A stretch of 64,000 nucleotides of DNA from Alteromonas sp. M12 (GCF_037478005.1 NZ_CP144164.1:2728001-2792000); one strand, 5' to 3'. Counted from the stretch's first letter, positions 1 to 10,329 are shown. Numbers and translations are program-made. Notes: generated by a model from the sequence alone, not told the origin.

Positions 1-257
1 GAGCAAACGATGCAACTGTAGTTGGGATAACATCTAAAAATAGCCCATTAGCCAAAGAGTGTAATTTAGTTTTATCACTCGAGGTGCCTGAAGATACTGA
101 CATGTACATGCCAATGGCATCCAGAATCGCGCAATTAATTCTAATTGATATTCTCGCTACCGGCTTTACTTTAAGACGCGGTGGTAAGTTTAGAGAAAAC
201 CTAAAACGTGTAAAAGATACACTCAGAGGGTCTAGATTTGAAAAGCGAGACGAGTAG
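1..257 (+). CDS. hexR: HexR transcriptional regulator, C-terminal part
   Basis: The gene is cut by the left edge of the window; the reading frame is open from base 3 and stops with TAG at 255-257, giving the last 84 residues. The visible part is the end of an SIS sugar-phosphate-binding domain of the MurR/RpiR family. It includes the run VPEDTDMYMPMASRIAQ and the tail ATGFTLRRGGKF, which I recognise from gammaproteobacterial HexR. HexR senses 2-keto-3-deoxy-6-phosphogluconate and controls central carbohydrate genes (family knowledge). The pyruvate kinase gene that follows is a classic neighbour and target, and a matching operator lies between the two. The helix-turn-helix domain is outside the window. 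Confidence 0.9.
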   Translation, partial: ANDATVVGITSKNSPLAKECNLVLSLEVPEDTDMYMPMASRIAQLILIDILATGFTLRRGGKFRENLKRVKDTLRGSRFEKRDE

Positions 258-337
258 CTTACAGTGACTGTCATTTAATATTCATCAAAGTATTTACTTA
301 AATTAATTCACATTTACGCAACTTTGCACTACTATTT

Positions 338-352
338 TGTAATAAAATTACA
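338..352. promoter_or_regulatory. HexR-type operator upstream of pykA
   Basis: TGTAATAAAATTACA is a perfect dyad (TGTAAT, three central bases, ATTACA). It matches the HexR consensus as I remember it from Shewanella and Vibrio relatives. It lies 105 bases before pykA and 80 bases after hexR, the expected place for control of pykA by the adjacent regulator. The match is direct; binding is inferred. Confidence 0.8.
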
Positions 353-457
353 AAAACCTGAGTTTGCTGTCAGATTATTTGCCGAAAAAGCACAAATCGG
401 CTTTTTATTCGCCAATTCAGGTTATTTTTTAACAAACCAAGTCGGACACTAAACTCT

Positions 458-1894
458 ATGTTAAGACGTACTAAAATTCTCGCTACTCTTGGACCCGCAA
501 CAGACACCCCTGAAATGATAGAAGGTATTATCAAGGCAGGCGCAAATGTCGTGCGTATGAATTTCTCTCACGGAACTGCAGAAGACCATATTAATAGAGC
601 CAAAATTGTAAGAGATGTGGCCAAAAAATTGGGGAAATACATTGCTATCCTTGGTGATCTTCAAGGTCCAAAAATTCGAGTGTCTCGGTTCAAAGATGGT
701 CCAATTAAATTAAACATCGGTGATGAATTCATTCTTGACGCTGAAATGGGCAAAGAAGATGGCGACCAAAAATCTGTAGGAATTGACTACAAAGCCCTAC
801 CAGATGATGTGCACCCTGATGATTTGTTGTTATTAGACGATGGCAGAATTCAACTGCTAGTTGAAAAAGTAGTAGGTAGAAAAGTATTCACCAAAGTAAC
901 TGTAGGTGGAAAGCTGTCTAACAATAAAGGCATCAACCGTCTCGGCGGCGGGTTATCTGCAGAAGCGTTAACAGAGAAAGACAAACAAGACATTAAAACG
1001 GCCGCACAAATGGACGTTGATTATCTTGCCGTGTCGTTTCCTAGATGTGGAGCTGATTTAGATTATGCTCGTAAACTTGCGGTAGAAGCAGGTTGTAGAG
1101 CGCTTATTTGCGCCAAAGTCGAAAGAGCTGAGACAGTCGCCAGTGATGAAGCAATAGATGACATTATCCAAGCATCAGATGCGGTAATGGTTGCCCGTGG
1201 TGATTTAGGTGTTGAAATTGGTGATGCAGAGTTAGTTGGTGTACAGAAAAAATTGATTTCCCGCTCCAGACAAATGAACAAGGTAGTGATCACTGCTACG
1301 CAAATGATGGAGTCGATGATCAGCAGCCCTATGCCAACTCGAGCCGAAGTAATGGACGTGGCAAATGCGGTATTAGATGGCACAGATGCAGTGATGCTTT
1401 CTGCCGAAACCGCAGCCGGTGAATTCCCCATCGAAACCGTTGCCGCGATGGCGCGAGTATGTGAAGGTGCAGAAACTCACCCAAGCGTTAAAATATCTAA
1501 ACACCGCGTCGATGAAAAATTCACATCAGTGAGTGAGACTGTTGCGCTTTCAGCAGTGTATGCGGCCAACCACTTGGCTAGCATCAAAGCTTTGATAGCG
1601 TTAACCGAAAGTGGTAACACATCTAAAATCATGTCTCGCATTACTACTTCGTTGCCTATCTATGCCTTATCAAGACACGAATCAACGTTAAATACTATGG
1701 CCCTTTTCAGAGGCGTCAAACAGGTTTATTTCGATTCTCGAGGCAGTGAGCCGGGTAAATTGAAACAAGACGTTATTGATGTTTTAAAAAGCAAAGGTAT
1801 CGTTGAAAGTGGTGATTGTTTTGTTATGACTTATGGTGATGAAATGGAAACCATAGGCTCTACTAACGCATTTAAGATTGTTACTGTTCCCTAA
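458..1894 (+). CDS. pykA: Pyruvate kinase (PykA type)
   Basis: Cytoplasmic enzyme of the last glycolytic step: phosphoenolpyruvate + ADP to pyruvate + ATP. The 478-residue length and near-continuous resemblance point to the E. coli PykA form (480 aa). Visible signatures are NFSHG at residues 35-39, [10 protein letters not shown], the active-site block ICAKVERAE with the catalytic Lys, [12 protein letters not shown], and [10 protein letters not shown]. The C-terminal effector domain is complete. The ATG at 458 is close to the family start, though its Shine-Dalgarno sequence is weak. It lies downstream of hexR and a HexR box, so expression probably follows sugar-acid catabolism. A strong terminator follows immediately. 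Confidence 0.97.
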   Translation: MLRRTKILATLGPATDTPEMIEGIIKAGANVVRMNFSHGTAEDHINRAKIVRDVAKKLGKYIAILGDLQGPKIRVSRFKDGPIKLNIGDEFILDAEMGKEDGDQKSVGIDYKALPDDVHPDDLLLLDDGRIQLLVEKVVGRKVFTKVTVGGKLSNNKGINRLGGGLSAEALTEKDKQDIKTAAQMDVDYLAVSFPRCGADLDYARKLAVEAGCRALICAKVERAETVASDEAIDDIIQASDAVMVARGDLGVEIGDAELVGVQKKLISRSRQMNKVVITATQMMESMISSPMPTRAEVMDVANAVLDGTDAVMLSAETAAGEFPIETVAAMARVCEGAETHPSVKISKHRVDEKFTSVSETVALSAVYAANHLASIKALIALTESGNTSKIMSRITTSLPIYALSRHESTLNTMALFRGVKQVYFDSRGSEPGKLKQDVIDVLKSKGIVESGDCFVMTYGDEMETIGSTNAFKIVTVP

Positions 1895-1926
1895 ATAAAG
1901 TTTCAATTTCAGTTTTAATTTAATGA

Positions 1927-1960
1927 GCACCATTGCTAGCCTTAGCAATGGTGCTTTTTT
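1927..1960 (+). terminator. Rho-independent terminator of pykA
   Basis: A perfect 11-bp stem (GCACCATTGCT / AGCAATGGTGC) with a 6-base loop is followed by six T residues, 33 bases after the pykA stop codon. Confidence 0.93.
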
Positions 1961-2151
1961 AATTCCTAAATCTGCCCTTCCCCAATCTTTTGTTTCTGCT
2001 TTTTCTAGCCGCAAGGCTTTTTCAATCAGCCCTTATTTAAATCAACTATTCTCCATATCAATAGTCGCTAATAAATCATATCAACTCTTAATTTGTATCT
2101 ATTTTGTTTACTATCATGCTTCCTATAATTAGAAAATGATTAGTAGCTATT

Positions 2152-3324
2152 ATGATGTCGAAACCAACTTATGATGTGATTGTATATGGCGCAACAGGTT
2201 TTACCGGTCAACTCGTTGCAGAATATTTAGCAAAAACTTACCCAAGCAAACAAGATCTAAACTGGGCTATCGCGGGCAGAAACCTCAGCAAACTAAACGA
2301 AATAAAATCGAACTTAAACCTAAGTTCCGATGTAGATTGCATAATCGCTGATTCAAACGACGTAGACAGCCTGAAATCTCTTGTACAAAGCACCAAAGTA
2401 GTGTTGACGACTGTAGGGCCATATCAGTTATATGGCAATGATTTAGTCGCATTGTGTGCACAAACTGGTACCGACTATGTGGATCTGTGTGGTGAGCCTA
2501 CATGGATGCATGACATGATAGCCGCACACCAAGATAGCGCGGAAAAAAGTGGCGCTAGAATCGTATTTTCATGCGGTTTCGATTCAATCCCCTTTGACTT
2601 GGGTGTGTATTTTCTTCAGCAAAAAGCAAAAGAAAAATTCTCACATACCTTTAGCCGAGTTAAAGGTCGCGTAAGAGGTATGAAAGGTACGTTTTCTGGT
2701 GGCACTAAAGCCAGTCTACAAGCTACCATGGCGGCCGCGAGAAAAGATAAATCGGTAATGCAGGTATTATTAAATCCATTTGCACTAACGCCGACGTTTA
2801 AAGGCCCTGAACAGCCTTTGGGTAATAAACCTATTTATGAAGAAGAGTTTAATAGTTGGTCTGCTCCTTTTATTATGGCGGCAATCAATACTCGGAATAT
2901 ACATCGTTCAAATTATTTATTATCCCATCAGTATGGCGAGGATTTTGTATACGACGAAATGATGTTTACCGGCCCTGGTGAAAAAGGCAAAGCAATTGCA
3001 GACCACGTTGCTGCAGACAAAAGCATGGCCAGTGACGAGGGACCAAAACCTGGTGAAGGGCCAAGTAAAGAGGAACGTGAAGCAGGCTTTTTTGATGTTA
3101 TTTTCTCAGCTCAAGAAAACCAAAATCAGTTAACTGTTTCAGTAAAAGGCAACATGGACCCGGGCTATGGCACGACCTCTAAAATGATTTCGGAGTCTGC
3201 CGTTTGCCTTGCTAAGGATGAGCTAACAGTGAAAGGTGGTATTTGGACTACGGCGCCAGCAATGGGAGATAAATTGATCAGCCGATTAATTGACAAAGCA
3301 GGCATGACATTTAATGTCGAATAA
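2152..3324 (+). CDS. Saccharopine dehydrogenase-like / trans-acting enoyl reductase family protein
   Basis: A 390-residue protein that opens with a Rossmann nucleotide-binding motif, YGATGFTGQLVAEYL, near residues 12-26. The following part (TTVGPYQLYG, YVDLCGE, CGFDSIPFDLG) is typical of the saccharopine-dehydrogenase-like reductases that include mycobacterial trans-acting enoyl reductases. Such proteins probably reduce a lipid or polyketide-like substrate with NAD(P)H, but the substrate cannot be told here; true lysine-pathway saccharopine dehydrogenase is unlikely. The frame begins with two ATG codons (2152 and 2155), either of which may be used. It is a single-gene unit between two terminators. 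Confidence 0.75.
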   Translation: MMSKPTYDVIVYGATGFTGQLVAEYLAKTYPSKQDLNWAIAGRNLSKLNEIKSNLNLSSDVDCIIADSNDVDSLKSLVQSTKVVLTTVGPYQLYGNDLVALCAQTGTDYVDLCGEPTWMHDMIAAHQDSAEKSGARIVFSCGFDSIPFDLGVYFLQQKAKEKFSHTFSRVKGRVRGMKGTFSGGTKASLQATMAAARKDKSVMQVLLNPFALTPTFKGPEQPLGNKPIYEEEFNSWSAPFIMAAINTRNIHRSNYLLSHQYGEDFVYDEMMFTGPGEKGKAIADHVAADKSMASDEGPKPGEGPSKEEREAGFFDVIFSAQENQNQLTVSVKGNMDPGYGTTSKMISESAVCLAKDELTVKGGIWTTAPAMGDKLISRLIDKAGMTFNVE

Positions 3325-3348
3325 ATAGCTTTTTATCTAGCCATCTAA

Positions 3349-3426
3349 AACGCCCCAAATCTAACGAGGCCTCAACAGTTGGACAATCCAATTACTGAGG
3401 GCCACCTCAAAATGGGGCGTTTTTTC
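3349..3426. terminator. Long multi-block bidirectional terminator hairpin
   Basis: The outer stem AACGCCCCA / TGGGGCGTT is followed by a T run on the + strand and, read on the - strand, by TTTT. Further paired blocks lie inside: GAGG with CCTC, CCTCA with TGAGG, and TTGGA with TCCAA. It sits between two convergent genes and is more elaborate than the other terminators in the window. Confidence 0.8.
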
Positions 3427-3468
3427 TTTCAGTCGTTTAGCGCTTAGGCAAAATTATGGTCTGAGTAA

Positions 3469-4020
3469 CTAATTCCAAAACTCAAAATAATCACTGCTGC
3501 TGCGCTGCGGGGCTGGCATCGCTTCTGTTGTAGGCGTACCTAAATAGAGAAAACCGACAATTTCATCTTTTTCTTCTAAGAAAAATGCACATTTAACATC
3601 TTCATTTTGAGCGAATGTTCCTGTTCTCCATACACCGCCAAAACCTTGTGCTACCGCAGCCATTTGCATTGCATGGACGGCACACGAAGCGGAAGCAACT
3701 TGTTCAATCCATGGCACCTTCTCATGCTCTGAGTATTTGGCGATAGCGACAATAACCATAGGAGCTCGAAGCGGCATTTGTGGTGCCCGTTTAATCTGGT
3801 TTTCATCTAGATCTTCATTAATTGCCGCTTCTTCGAAAATCTCACCTAACTTAATTAGTCCCCTTCCCTGACAAACAACAAACTTCCACGGTGTTAAACC
3901 GGCATGATCAGGCGCGCGCAATGCTGCCTGCATAATTATTTCAAGCTGCTGACCTTGAGGGGCTGGCCCTTTCAATCTTGGTTGAGAGCGTCTGTTTAAC
4001 AATAATTCAATAGCTTGCAT
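3469..4020 (-). CDS. ydjA: NAD(P)H nitroreductase, YdjA type
   Basis: An FMN-dependent nitroreductase-family protein of 183 residues, the same length as E. coli YdjA. It shares the N-terminal block AIELLLNRRSQPRL, RAPDHAGLTPWKF in the flavin/substrate region, MQMAAVAQGFGGVWRTG, and the closing GFLYLGTP. YdjA enzymes are small homodimers with weak nitroreductase activity and an uncertain natural substrate (family knowledge). It is divergent from sppA, as in E. coli, which supports orthology. The ATG at 4020 starts at the usual family position. Confidence 0.92.
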   Translation of the reverse strand: MQAIELLLNRRSQPRLKGPAPQGQQLEIIMQAALRAPDHAGLTPWKFVVCQGRGLIKLGEIFEEAAINEDLDENQIKRAPQMPLRAPMVIVAIAKYSEHEKVPWIEQVASASCAVHAMQMAAVAQGFGGVWRTGTFAQNEDVKCAFFLEEKDEIVGFLYLGTPTTEAMPAPQRSSSDYFEFWN

Positions 4021-4277
4021 ATTAACCCAGTGACTAAATCAGAATTGATATATTAGTATGCAAACTTCACTGTTTTACTGCAACTGCAATCTGAATTTCC
4101 TTGTGAATTTAATTGTCGTTAAAGCTTTAGCGCCCGAGGTTTCGAATCTTTTGCCGTTTAATTGAGCACAATTACCACAAAAGTCATTTCATTCATAAAA
4201 AATTACATTTGTATTGTCGCTTAATTATTAAAATTCGTTAGGATAAGCAAATTGTACAATTTCAGGTGAATTTCTAT

Positions 4278-6140
4278 ATGGCAAATGGTAGTAGTTGGAC
4301 TAAATCTTTTTTTGTTGGAATCTGGACAGTTTTAAATTTCTGTCGAAAAGCATTTTTTAATATTATCTTTATTATTTTGGCTATCGGTTTCATTGCGATG
4401 CTAATGAAAGATGATGGCAAAGTGTTGGTTCCTAAAAGTACAGCATTAGTTCTCAATATTGAAGGCGATATCGTGATTGAGAAACGCTATGTTGATCCAA
4501 TGAACAAATTTTTGGAAGAAGCTTTTGGTCAAGAGCCAGAAAATCCAGAAGTGTTATTAAAGGATGTGCTGTTCGCGTTAGAAAATGCCAAACATGATAA
4601 TCGCGTTAAAACCTTGATTCTGCAACTTCAAGGTATGGGCAATGTAGGCATGGATAAAATGAAGCAAGTGGCAATGGCCATTGACGATTTTAAAGAAAGT
4701 GGAAAGCCTGTTTATGCCATAGCAGACTACTATACTCAAAGTCAGTACTACCTGGCCAGTAAAGCCGACAAAGTTTACATGAACCCTATGGGCGCGATGA
4801 TGTTTGAAGGTTATGGACGTTACCCAACCTATTACAAAGCAGCCTTAGAAAAGTTAAAAGTGACAACTCATGTGTTTAAAGTAGGCACATATAAATCGGC
4901 TGTTGAACCTTACATTCGCGATGACATGTCTGAGCCGGCAAAAGAAGCAAATAAAGCTTGGTTGACAGTACTTTGGAATCAATACAAAGCAGATGTTGCT
5001 GCAGCACGTAATCTATCAACTAGCGCTTTTGATGAAGATCTAGATCAATTTTTACTCAAATTTGAACAAGTTGATGGTGATTTTGCAGCCTACGCAATGG
5101 AAAACGGTTGGGTAGATGGATTGCCTACTCGTGAAGCTATAAGACAAGAAATAATTGATATTGTCGGCGAAGACAAAAACCATAAGAGTTTTAGTCAAAT
5201 AAGCCTAAATAATTACTTAAAAGTAATTAAACCCATTTATCATCTTCCACAAGTTGATGTTGATCATGTTGCAATCGTGGTCGCCAAAGGGTCGATTTTA
5301 AACGGCACTCAAAAAGCCGGAGACATCGGCGGTGACAGTACTGCTGAGTTGCTTCGTAAAGCCCGATTAGATGACTCGGTCAAAGCAGTAGTATTGTATG
5401 TAGACTCCCCTGGGGGCAGCGCATTTGCCTCTGAAATTATCCGCCAAGAAGTTGAAAACCTAAAAACTGCAAATAAACCTGTCGTTGCTTTGATGAGTAC
5501 TTATGGTGCCTCAGGTGGCTATTGGATTTCAGCTGCTGCGGATGAGATTTGGGCAGCGCCTAGCACTGTTACTGGCTCTATTGGTATCTTTGGCATGTTT
5601 ATGACCTTTGAAAATACCCTTGATTATTTAGGCATTCACTCTGATGGTGTGGGTACCACGGACTTCTCTGGATTGAACGTGACTAAAGCACTTGATCCTA
5701 GAGCTGGCCAAGTTATTCAAATGAGCATAAATCATGGTTATCAAGAATTTCTTAACTTAGTTGCCAAGGAAAGAAACATGACGGTGGAAGCTGTCGACAA
5801 AATTGCCCAAGGTAGAGTTTGGATTGGGGAAACGGCGAAAGAATTAGGTTTAGTTGATAACCTAGGGTTTTTAGATGATGCCGTTTCCGCTGCGGCAGAT
5901 TTAGCGAAACTGGAAAACTACGAAACCAAATATGTCGAACGAGATTTAAGCCCTAGTGAAAAATTCTGGAAAGAATTCTTAGGGCAAGCTTCTCAAACAA
6001 TTGGACATGGCAGCTTCGCCAAAAAAGATTCTGCGCTAGCTGGCTTTGTTAAACAACTAGTTGAAGAGGTAGATGCCGTCACAAAATTGAATGATCCTAA
6101 TGGTGTTTATGCTCATTGTTTAGCTTGTGAAATAAACTAA
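4278..6140 (+). CDS. sppA: Signal peptide peptidase SppA (protease IV), 67 kDa type
   Basis: An inner-membrane serine protease that digests cleaved signal peptides on the periplasmic side. From the ATG at 4278 it has 620 residues, close to E. coli SppA (618). A single N-terminal membrane segment lies near residues 26-43, then two tandem peptidase S49 domains. The general-base Lys is in VGTYKSAVEP (about K206) and the nucleophilic Ser in YGASGGYW (about S412). The frame can begin at GTG 4266, but AGGTGA at 4264-4269 is well spaced as the Shine-Dalgarno site for ATG 4278, so I chose that start. Unlike in E. coli, ansA does not follow. Confidence 0.95.
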   Translation: MANGSSWTKSFFVGIWTVLNFCRKAFFNIIFIILAIGFIAMLMKDDGKVLVPKSTALVLNIEGDIVIEKRYVDPMNKFLEEAFGQEPENPEVLLKDVLFALENAKHDNRVKTLILQLQGMGNVGMDKMKQVAMAIDDFKESGKPVYAIADYYTQSQYYLASKADKVYMNPMGAMMFEGYGRYPTYYKAALEKLKVTTHVFKVGTYKSAVEPYIRDDMSEPAKEANKAWLTVLWNQYKADVAAARNLSTSAFDEDLDQFLLKFEQVDGDFAAYAMENGWVDGLPTREAIRQEIIDIVGEDKNHKSFSQISLNNYLKVIKPIYHLPQVDVDHVAIVVAKGSILNGTQKAGDIGGDSTAELLRKARLDDSVKAVVLYVDSPGGSAFASEIIRQEVENLKTANKPVVALMSTYGASGGYWISAAADEIWAAPSTVTGSIGIFGMFMTFENTLDYLGIHSDGVGTTDFSGLNVTKALDPRAGQVIQMSINHGYQEFLNLVAKERNMTVEAVDKIAQGRVWIGETAKELGLVDNLGFLDDAVSAAADLAKLENYETKYVERDLSPSEKFWKEFLGQASQTIGHGSFAKKDSALAGFVKQLVEEVDAVTKLNDPNGVYAHCLACEIN

Positions 6141-6156
6141 CCTCTATTATCCTCTC

Positions 6157-6190
6157 GATGATTAATGGTCTAGTTAGGCCATTAATCATC
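6157..6190. terminator. Hairpin between sppA and sprT
   Basis: A 12-bp perfect inverted repeat (GATGATTAATGG / CCATTAATCATC) with a 10-base loop, 16 bases after the sppA stop. There is no T run after it, so it may be an attenuating or mRNA-protecting hairpin and not a full terminator. Confidence 0.5.
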
Positions 6191-6232
6191 ACCTCTACAC
6201 TCAAATAAGCACCTAAAAACAATTTCAATTAA

Positions 6233-6721
6233 ATGATCAGTTTTGCACAACAAAAAATAATTCAGCAGCGAGTATTAGACTGTATTCAAATGGCTGAAGT
6301 TTATTTTCATCGAAAGTTTGTAGCCCCTACTCTGATGTTTAATCAACGGGGAAATATAGCAGGAACGGCTCACTTACAAAAAAACCTGATAAAGCTCAAT
6401 AGCACTTTATTGATGGATAATTTTGACGAGTTTCTTGTTACTGTGATTCCTCACGAAGTTGCTCACATCATTACATTCCAGTTATTCAAACGTGTGAAAC
6501 CCCATGGTATTGAATGGCAATCAATTATGAATAATGTGTTCAACTTACCCGCAACGGTAAGACATAAAATGGACACAACCAAGACCCAAGGTAAAATGTT
6601 TGACTATAAGTGTCAGTGCGGGACAGTTAAGCTGACGTTGAGAAGGCATAACAAGGTGGTTAACAAACAACAGATTTATTGTTGCCGGAAGTGCCAACAA
6701 GAGTTGCTAGAAATAACCTGA
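6233..6721 (+). CDS. sprT: SprT-family zinc metalloprotease-like protein
   Basis: A 162-residue protein, close to E. coli SprT (165). The zinc-binding HEVAH motif lies at residues 74-78, with a further candidate ligand His at 91. The C-terminus carries a zinc-ribbon-like set of cysteines (C127, C129, C150/C151, C154). SprT relatives include the eukaryotic DNA-protein crosslink protease SPRTN, but the bacterial role is not established. The start is the only early ATG in frame. It follows sppA in the same direction across a hairpin, and transcription could be shared. Confidence 0.9.
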   Translation: MISFAQQKIIQQRVLDCIQMAEVYFHRKFVAPTLMFNQRGNIAGTAHLQKNLIKLNSTLLMDNFDEFLVTVIPHEVAHIITFQLFKRVKPHGIEWQSIMNNVFNLPATVRHKMDTTKTQGKMFDYKCQCGTVKLTLRRHNKVVNKQQIYCCRKCQQELLEIT

Positions 6722-6751
6722 TTTTCAATTAAATTAATAATCCAAAAGCTA

Positions 6752-7198
6752 CTAAAACCACTGCTTTGTAAACACTTTATCAAGTTCTTTAAAGGCAGTT
6801 TTTAATAATTTCGCCAGTTCTTTATAACGAGGTTTAGCCCGTTGTTGGCTAACGGTCACCCCTTGTAATTGCATCTTATGATGAATTTCTTGATACCACG
6901 CCCGTAAGGCAGGAGGAAGAGTTTGGTTAGAACGATGACCAAGCCACATTAATCCTTGCAGAGGAAGACTAAGAAAAAATGCACCAATGGCGATTCCCTG
7001 AGGTATGAAAATATCACCATAAAAATTAATAATAGAAAACGCACTCAATACAGCGATGGGGGGCATAATTGTAATCGACAATTTAGTAGCGCTAATCACA
7101 CGATACTCTGGAAAAAGTGCATTCAGCTGCTTTTCCATCGGCCAAGTTTTCATATACTCTTGACCATCTTTGAAAATTCCGGTCATGCTCTGGGACAT
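6752..7198 (-). CDS. yfbV: YfbV (UPF0208) inner-membrane protein
   Basis: A 148-residue membrane protein with two hydrophobic segments, around residues 43-62 and 65-87. The family blocks are easy to see: GQEYMKTWPMEKQL near residue 12, MPPIAVL, SLPLQGLMWLGHRS, LPPALRAWY, and the basic C-terminal LAKLLKTAFKELDK. In E. coli YfbV helps confine the MatP-organised terminus macrodomain (family knowledge); whether it does so here is unknown. It converges with sprT and is divergent from trxB. Confidence 0.9.
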   Translation of the reverse strand: MSQSMTGIFKDGQEYMKTWPMEKQLNALFPEYRVISATKLSITIMPPIAVLSAFSIINFYGDIFIPQGIAIGAFFLSLPLQGLMWLGHRSNQTLPPALRAWYQEIHHKMQLQGVTVSQQRAKPRYKELAKLLKTAFKELDKVFTKQWF

Positions 7199-8499
<1,301 letters not shown>

Positions 8500-8507
8500 G
8501 GAAAACA

Positions 8508-8563
8508 CGTCAAGCTTGTGTATGAGAATATATAGTAAATGATTTCGCTGCATAAGCTTGACG
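8508..8563 (+). promoter_or_regulatory. Inverted repeat enclosing the aat start codon
   Basis: CGTCAAGCTTGTG (8508-8520) can pair with CATAAGCTTGACG (8551-8563): ten perfect base pairs plus a G-U and two more. The 30-base loop contains the aat start ATG at 8539. Such a stem could influence translation of aat after trxB. This is a structural observation; function is inferred. Confidence 0.5.
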
Positions 8564-9237
8564 CTTCCGTAACCTTTCCTTCCCCTCACGAGGCACTAGC
8601 TGATCCTAATGGATTACTGGCATTTGGAGGGGATCTGAGTGTTGCACGTTTAGTCAGCGCATATCAGCACGGAATTTTCCCGTGGTTCTCTGAAGGAGAA
8701 CCTATTCTTTGGTGGAGCCCAGATCCTAGAGGGGTTGTTTTCACTGAAAAATACAAAAGCAGCAAAAGCTTACTCAAACATATCCGCAAGACCAATCCAA
8801 AGGTAACAGTTAATGAACGCTTCAATGATGTTATCGATGCTTGCTCCAATGCGCCTCGTAAAGACAGTGGTACGTGGATAACAGCGCATATGATAAACGC
8901 ATACAAAGCGCTGCATAAGGCCGGTTACGCCCACTCTATTGAGGTGTGGAATAATAAACAACTCATTGGTGGTTTATATGGTGTTTTCGTCAATAATGTT
9001 TTTTGCGGGGAATCCATGTTTAGCCTACAAACCAACGCTTCTAAAGTCGCATTTCACTATTTAGTTAATCTGATGAGAACGAATAGTGTAGAACTTATAG
9101 ATTGCCAAATGCAAAACCCCCACTTAGCCACTTTAGGTTGTGAAGAGATACCCAGAGCGACTTTTTTAAGATTATTATCCTCTGCGGCAGAAAAACAAAC
9201 ATCTAACTCGTGGACTCCTCGGATGTTGTCGGTATGA
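8539..9237 (+). CDS. aat: Leucyl/phenylalanyl-tRNA--protein transferase
   Basis: Transfers Leu or Phe from aminoacyl-tRNA to N-terminal Lys or Arg of proteins, marking them for ClpS-ClpAP. The 232 residues carry the family core: FPSPHEALADPNGLLAFGGDL near residue 13, YQHGIFPWFSEGEPILWWSPDPRG, and later LIGGLYGVFVNNVFCGESMFS. The TGA stop overlaps the start of bpt (ATGA), implying coupled translation. It shares a locus with clpA and clpS, its functional partners. An inverted repeat encloses its start codon, and the Shine-Dalgarno sequence is weak. Confidence 0.96.
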   Translation: MISLHKLDASVTFPSPHEALADPNGLLAFGGDLSVARLVSAYQHGIFPWFSEGEPILWWSPDPRGVVFTEKYKSSKSLLKHIRKTNPKVTVNERFNDVIDACSNAPRKDSGTWITAHMINAYKALHKAGYAHSIEVWNNKQLIGGLYGVFVNNVFCGESMFSLQTNASKVAFHYLVNLMRTNSVELIDCQMQNPHLATLGCEEIPRATFLRLLSSAAEKQTSNSWTPRMLSV

Positions 9238-9941
9238 ACATGAAATTTGGACTAACTCAACAATTTCCATGCAGTTATTTAGCCGAGCAGAAAGAACAGT
9301 TGCTAGTGCTAGTGACAGACACTGATGATGAACTGGATAACCAATACAATTATTTACTTGGGCAGGGTTTTCGCCGTAGCGGTGATCAAATTTACCGCCC
9401 TCATTGTCGCCAATGTAACGCATGCCAATCAATTAGAATTCCAGCTAATAACTTTTTACCGTCGAAAAGCCAACGGCGAATTATAAATAAGAATTCCGAT
9501 ATTCAAGTGTTTACCAGCTCGAAAAATAAACCTGAGTATTATCCAATTTACGCCCAATATATTAATCAACGCCATAACGACGGTAGCATGTTTCCTGCAA
9601 GCAAAAATCAATATGATGGATTCATCGACTGTGATTGGTTAGACACTCTTTTTATTGAATTCCACTTAGATGACACTTTAATAGGTGTTGCTGTTACCGA
9701 TGTTTTGAGTGACGGTTTTTCCGCTCTTTATACATTTTTCAAACCTGAATTCACCAATCGGTCCATTGGAACTTACGCAATTATCAAACAAATTGAACAA
9801 GCCAAGCTCAATAATAAAACATTTTTGTATTTGGGATATCAGATAGATGCCTGTCAAAAAATGAGCTACAAGGCTAATTTTTACCCTCACCAGCGCTTTA
9901 TTGACAATAAATGGCAATTAATCACAAAAAAAAGCACTTAG
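9234..9941 (+). CDS. bpt: Aspartate/glutamate leucyltransferase (arginyltransferase family)
   Basis: Adds Leu to N-terminal Asp or Glu, creating an N-degron (Bpt activity known from Vibrio vulnificus); sequence-related to eukaryotic arginyltransferase. From ATG 9234 it has 235 residues. Visible family features are the N-terminal CSYL, the block LGQGFRRSGDQIYRPHCRQCNACQ split over about residues 41-65, HNDGSMFPAS, SALYTFFKPE, and the closing YLGYQIDACQKMSYK. I chose 9234 because its ATGA overlaps the aat stop; a second ATG at 9240 is also possible. E. coli lacks this gene between aat and infA. Confidence 0.93.
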   Translation: MNMKFGLTQQFPCSYLAEQKEQLLVLVTDTDDELDNQYNYLLGQGFRRSGDQIYRPHCRQCNACQSIRIPANNFLPSKSQRRIINKNSDIQVFTSSKNKPEYYPIYAQYINQRHNDGSMFPASKNQYDGFIDCDWLDTLFIEFHLDDTLIGVAVTDVLSDGFSALYTFFKPEFTNRSIGTYAIIKQIEQAKLNNKTFLYLGYQIDACQKMSYKANFYPHQRFIDNKWQLITKKST

Positions 9942-10019
9942 GTCCTTTACTCTTGCTCTTATATTGGGCAAAATCTGCGCGGCATTTTTGACACTTATTA
10001 ATTGAGGTAAACAACTTAC

Positions 10020-10238
10020 ATGGCGAAAGAAGACTGTATTGAAATGGAAGGTACCGTATTGGACACACTTCCTAATACTATGTTCCGGGTTGAATTAGAA
10101 AACGGACACGTCGTCACTGCGCACATCTCAGGAAAGATGCGCAAAAACTATATACGTATATTAACTGGCGACAAAGTAACAGTTGAGATGACTCCTTACG
10201 ACCTAACAAAAGGCCGTATCATTTATCGCGCCAGATAA
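10020..10238 (+). CDS. infA: Translation initiation factor IF-1
   Basis: An essential 72-residue OB-fold (S1-like) protein that binds the ribosomal A site during initiation. Length and sequence match bacterial IF-1 throughout: [13 protein letters not shown] at the start, [19 protein letters not shown] in the middle, and [11 protein letters not shown] at the end. A GAGGT Shine-Dalgarno site precedes it. It has the same position as in E. coli, between aat and clpA, and ends at a bidirectional terminator. Confidence 0.98.
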   Translation: MAKEDCIEMEGTVLDTLPNTMFRVELENGHVVTAHISGKMRKNYIRILTGDKVTVEMTPYDLTKGRIIYRAR

Positions 10239-10265
10239 GAGACGTTCCTTTTGCTAATTGAGCAT

Positions 10266-10292
10266 AAAAAAACCCAGCCTAGCTGGGTTTTT
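10266..10292. terminator. Bidirectional terminator between infA and clpA
   Basis: CCCAGC / GCTGGG with a 3-base loop, flanked by A residues on the left and five T residues on the right, so it works in both directions for these convergent genes. Confidence 0.92.
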
Positions 10293-10329
10293 GTTTATCT
10301 GGACTAGCAACAACTAGTAACTTAAACGA

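Noticed and set aside
1923..2132. 69-residue open frame after pykA
   Set aside because: It runs straight through the perfect pykA terminator and has no Shine-Dalgarno site or recognisable product.
2152..3324. Lysine-pathway saccharopine dehydrogenase
   Set aside because: Sequence features fit the trans-acting enoyl reductase-like group, and no lysine-degradation genes are adjacent.
3349..3426. Integron attC-like site
   Set aside because: The ends do not carry the expected core sites (no GTTRRRY at the right end), and no integrase or cassette array is present.
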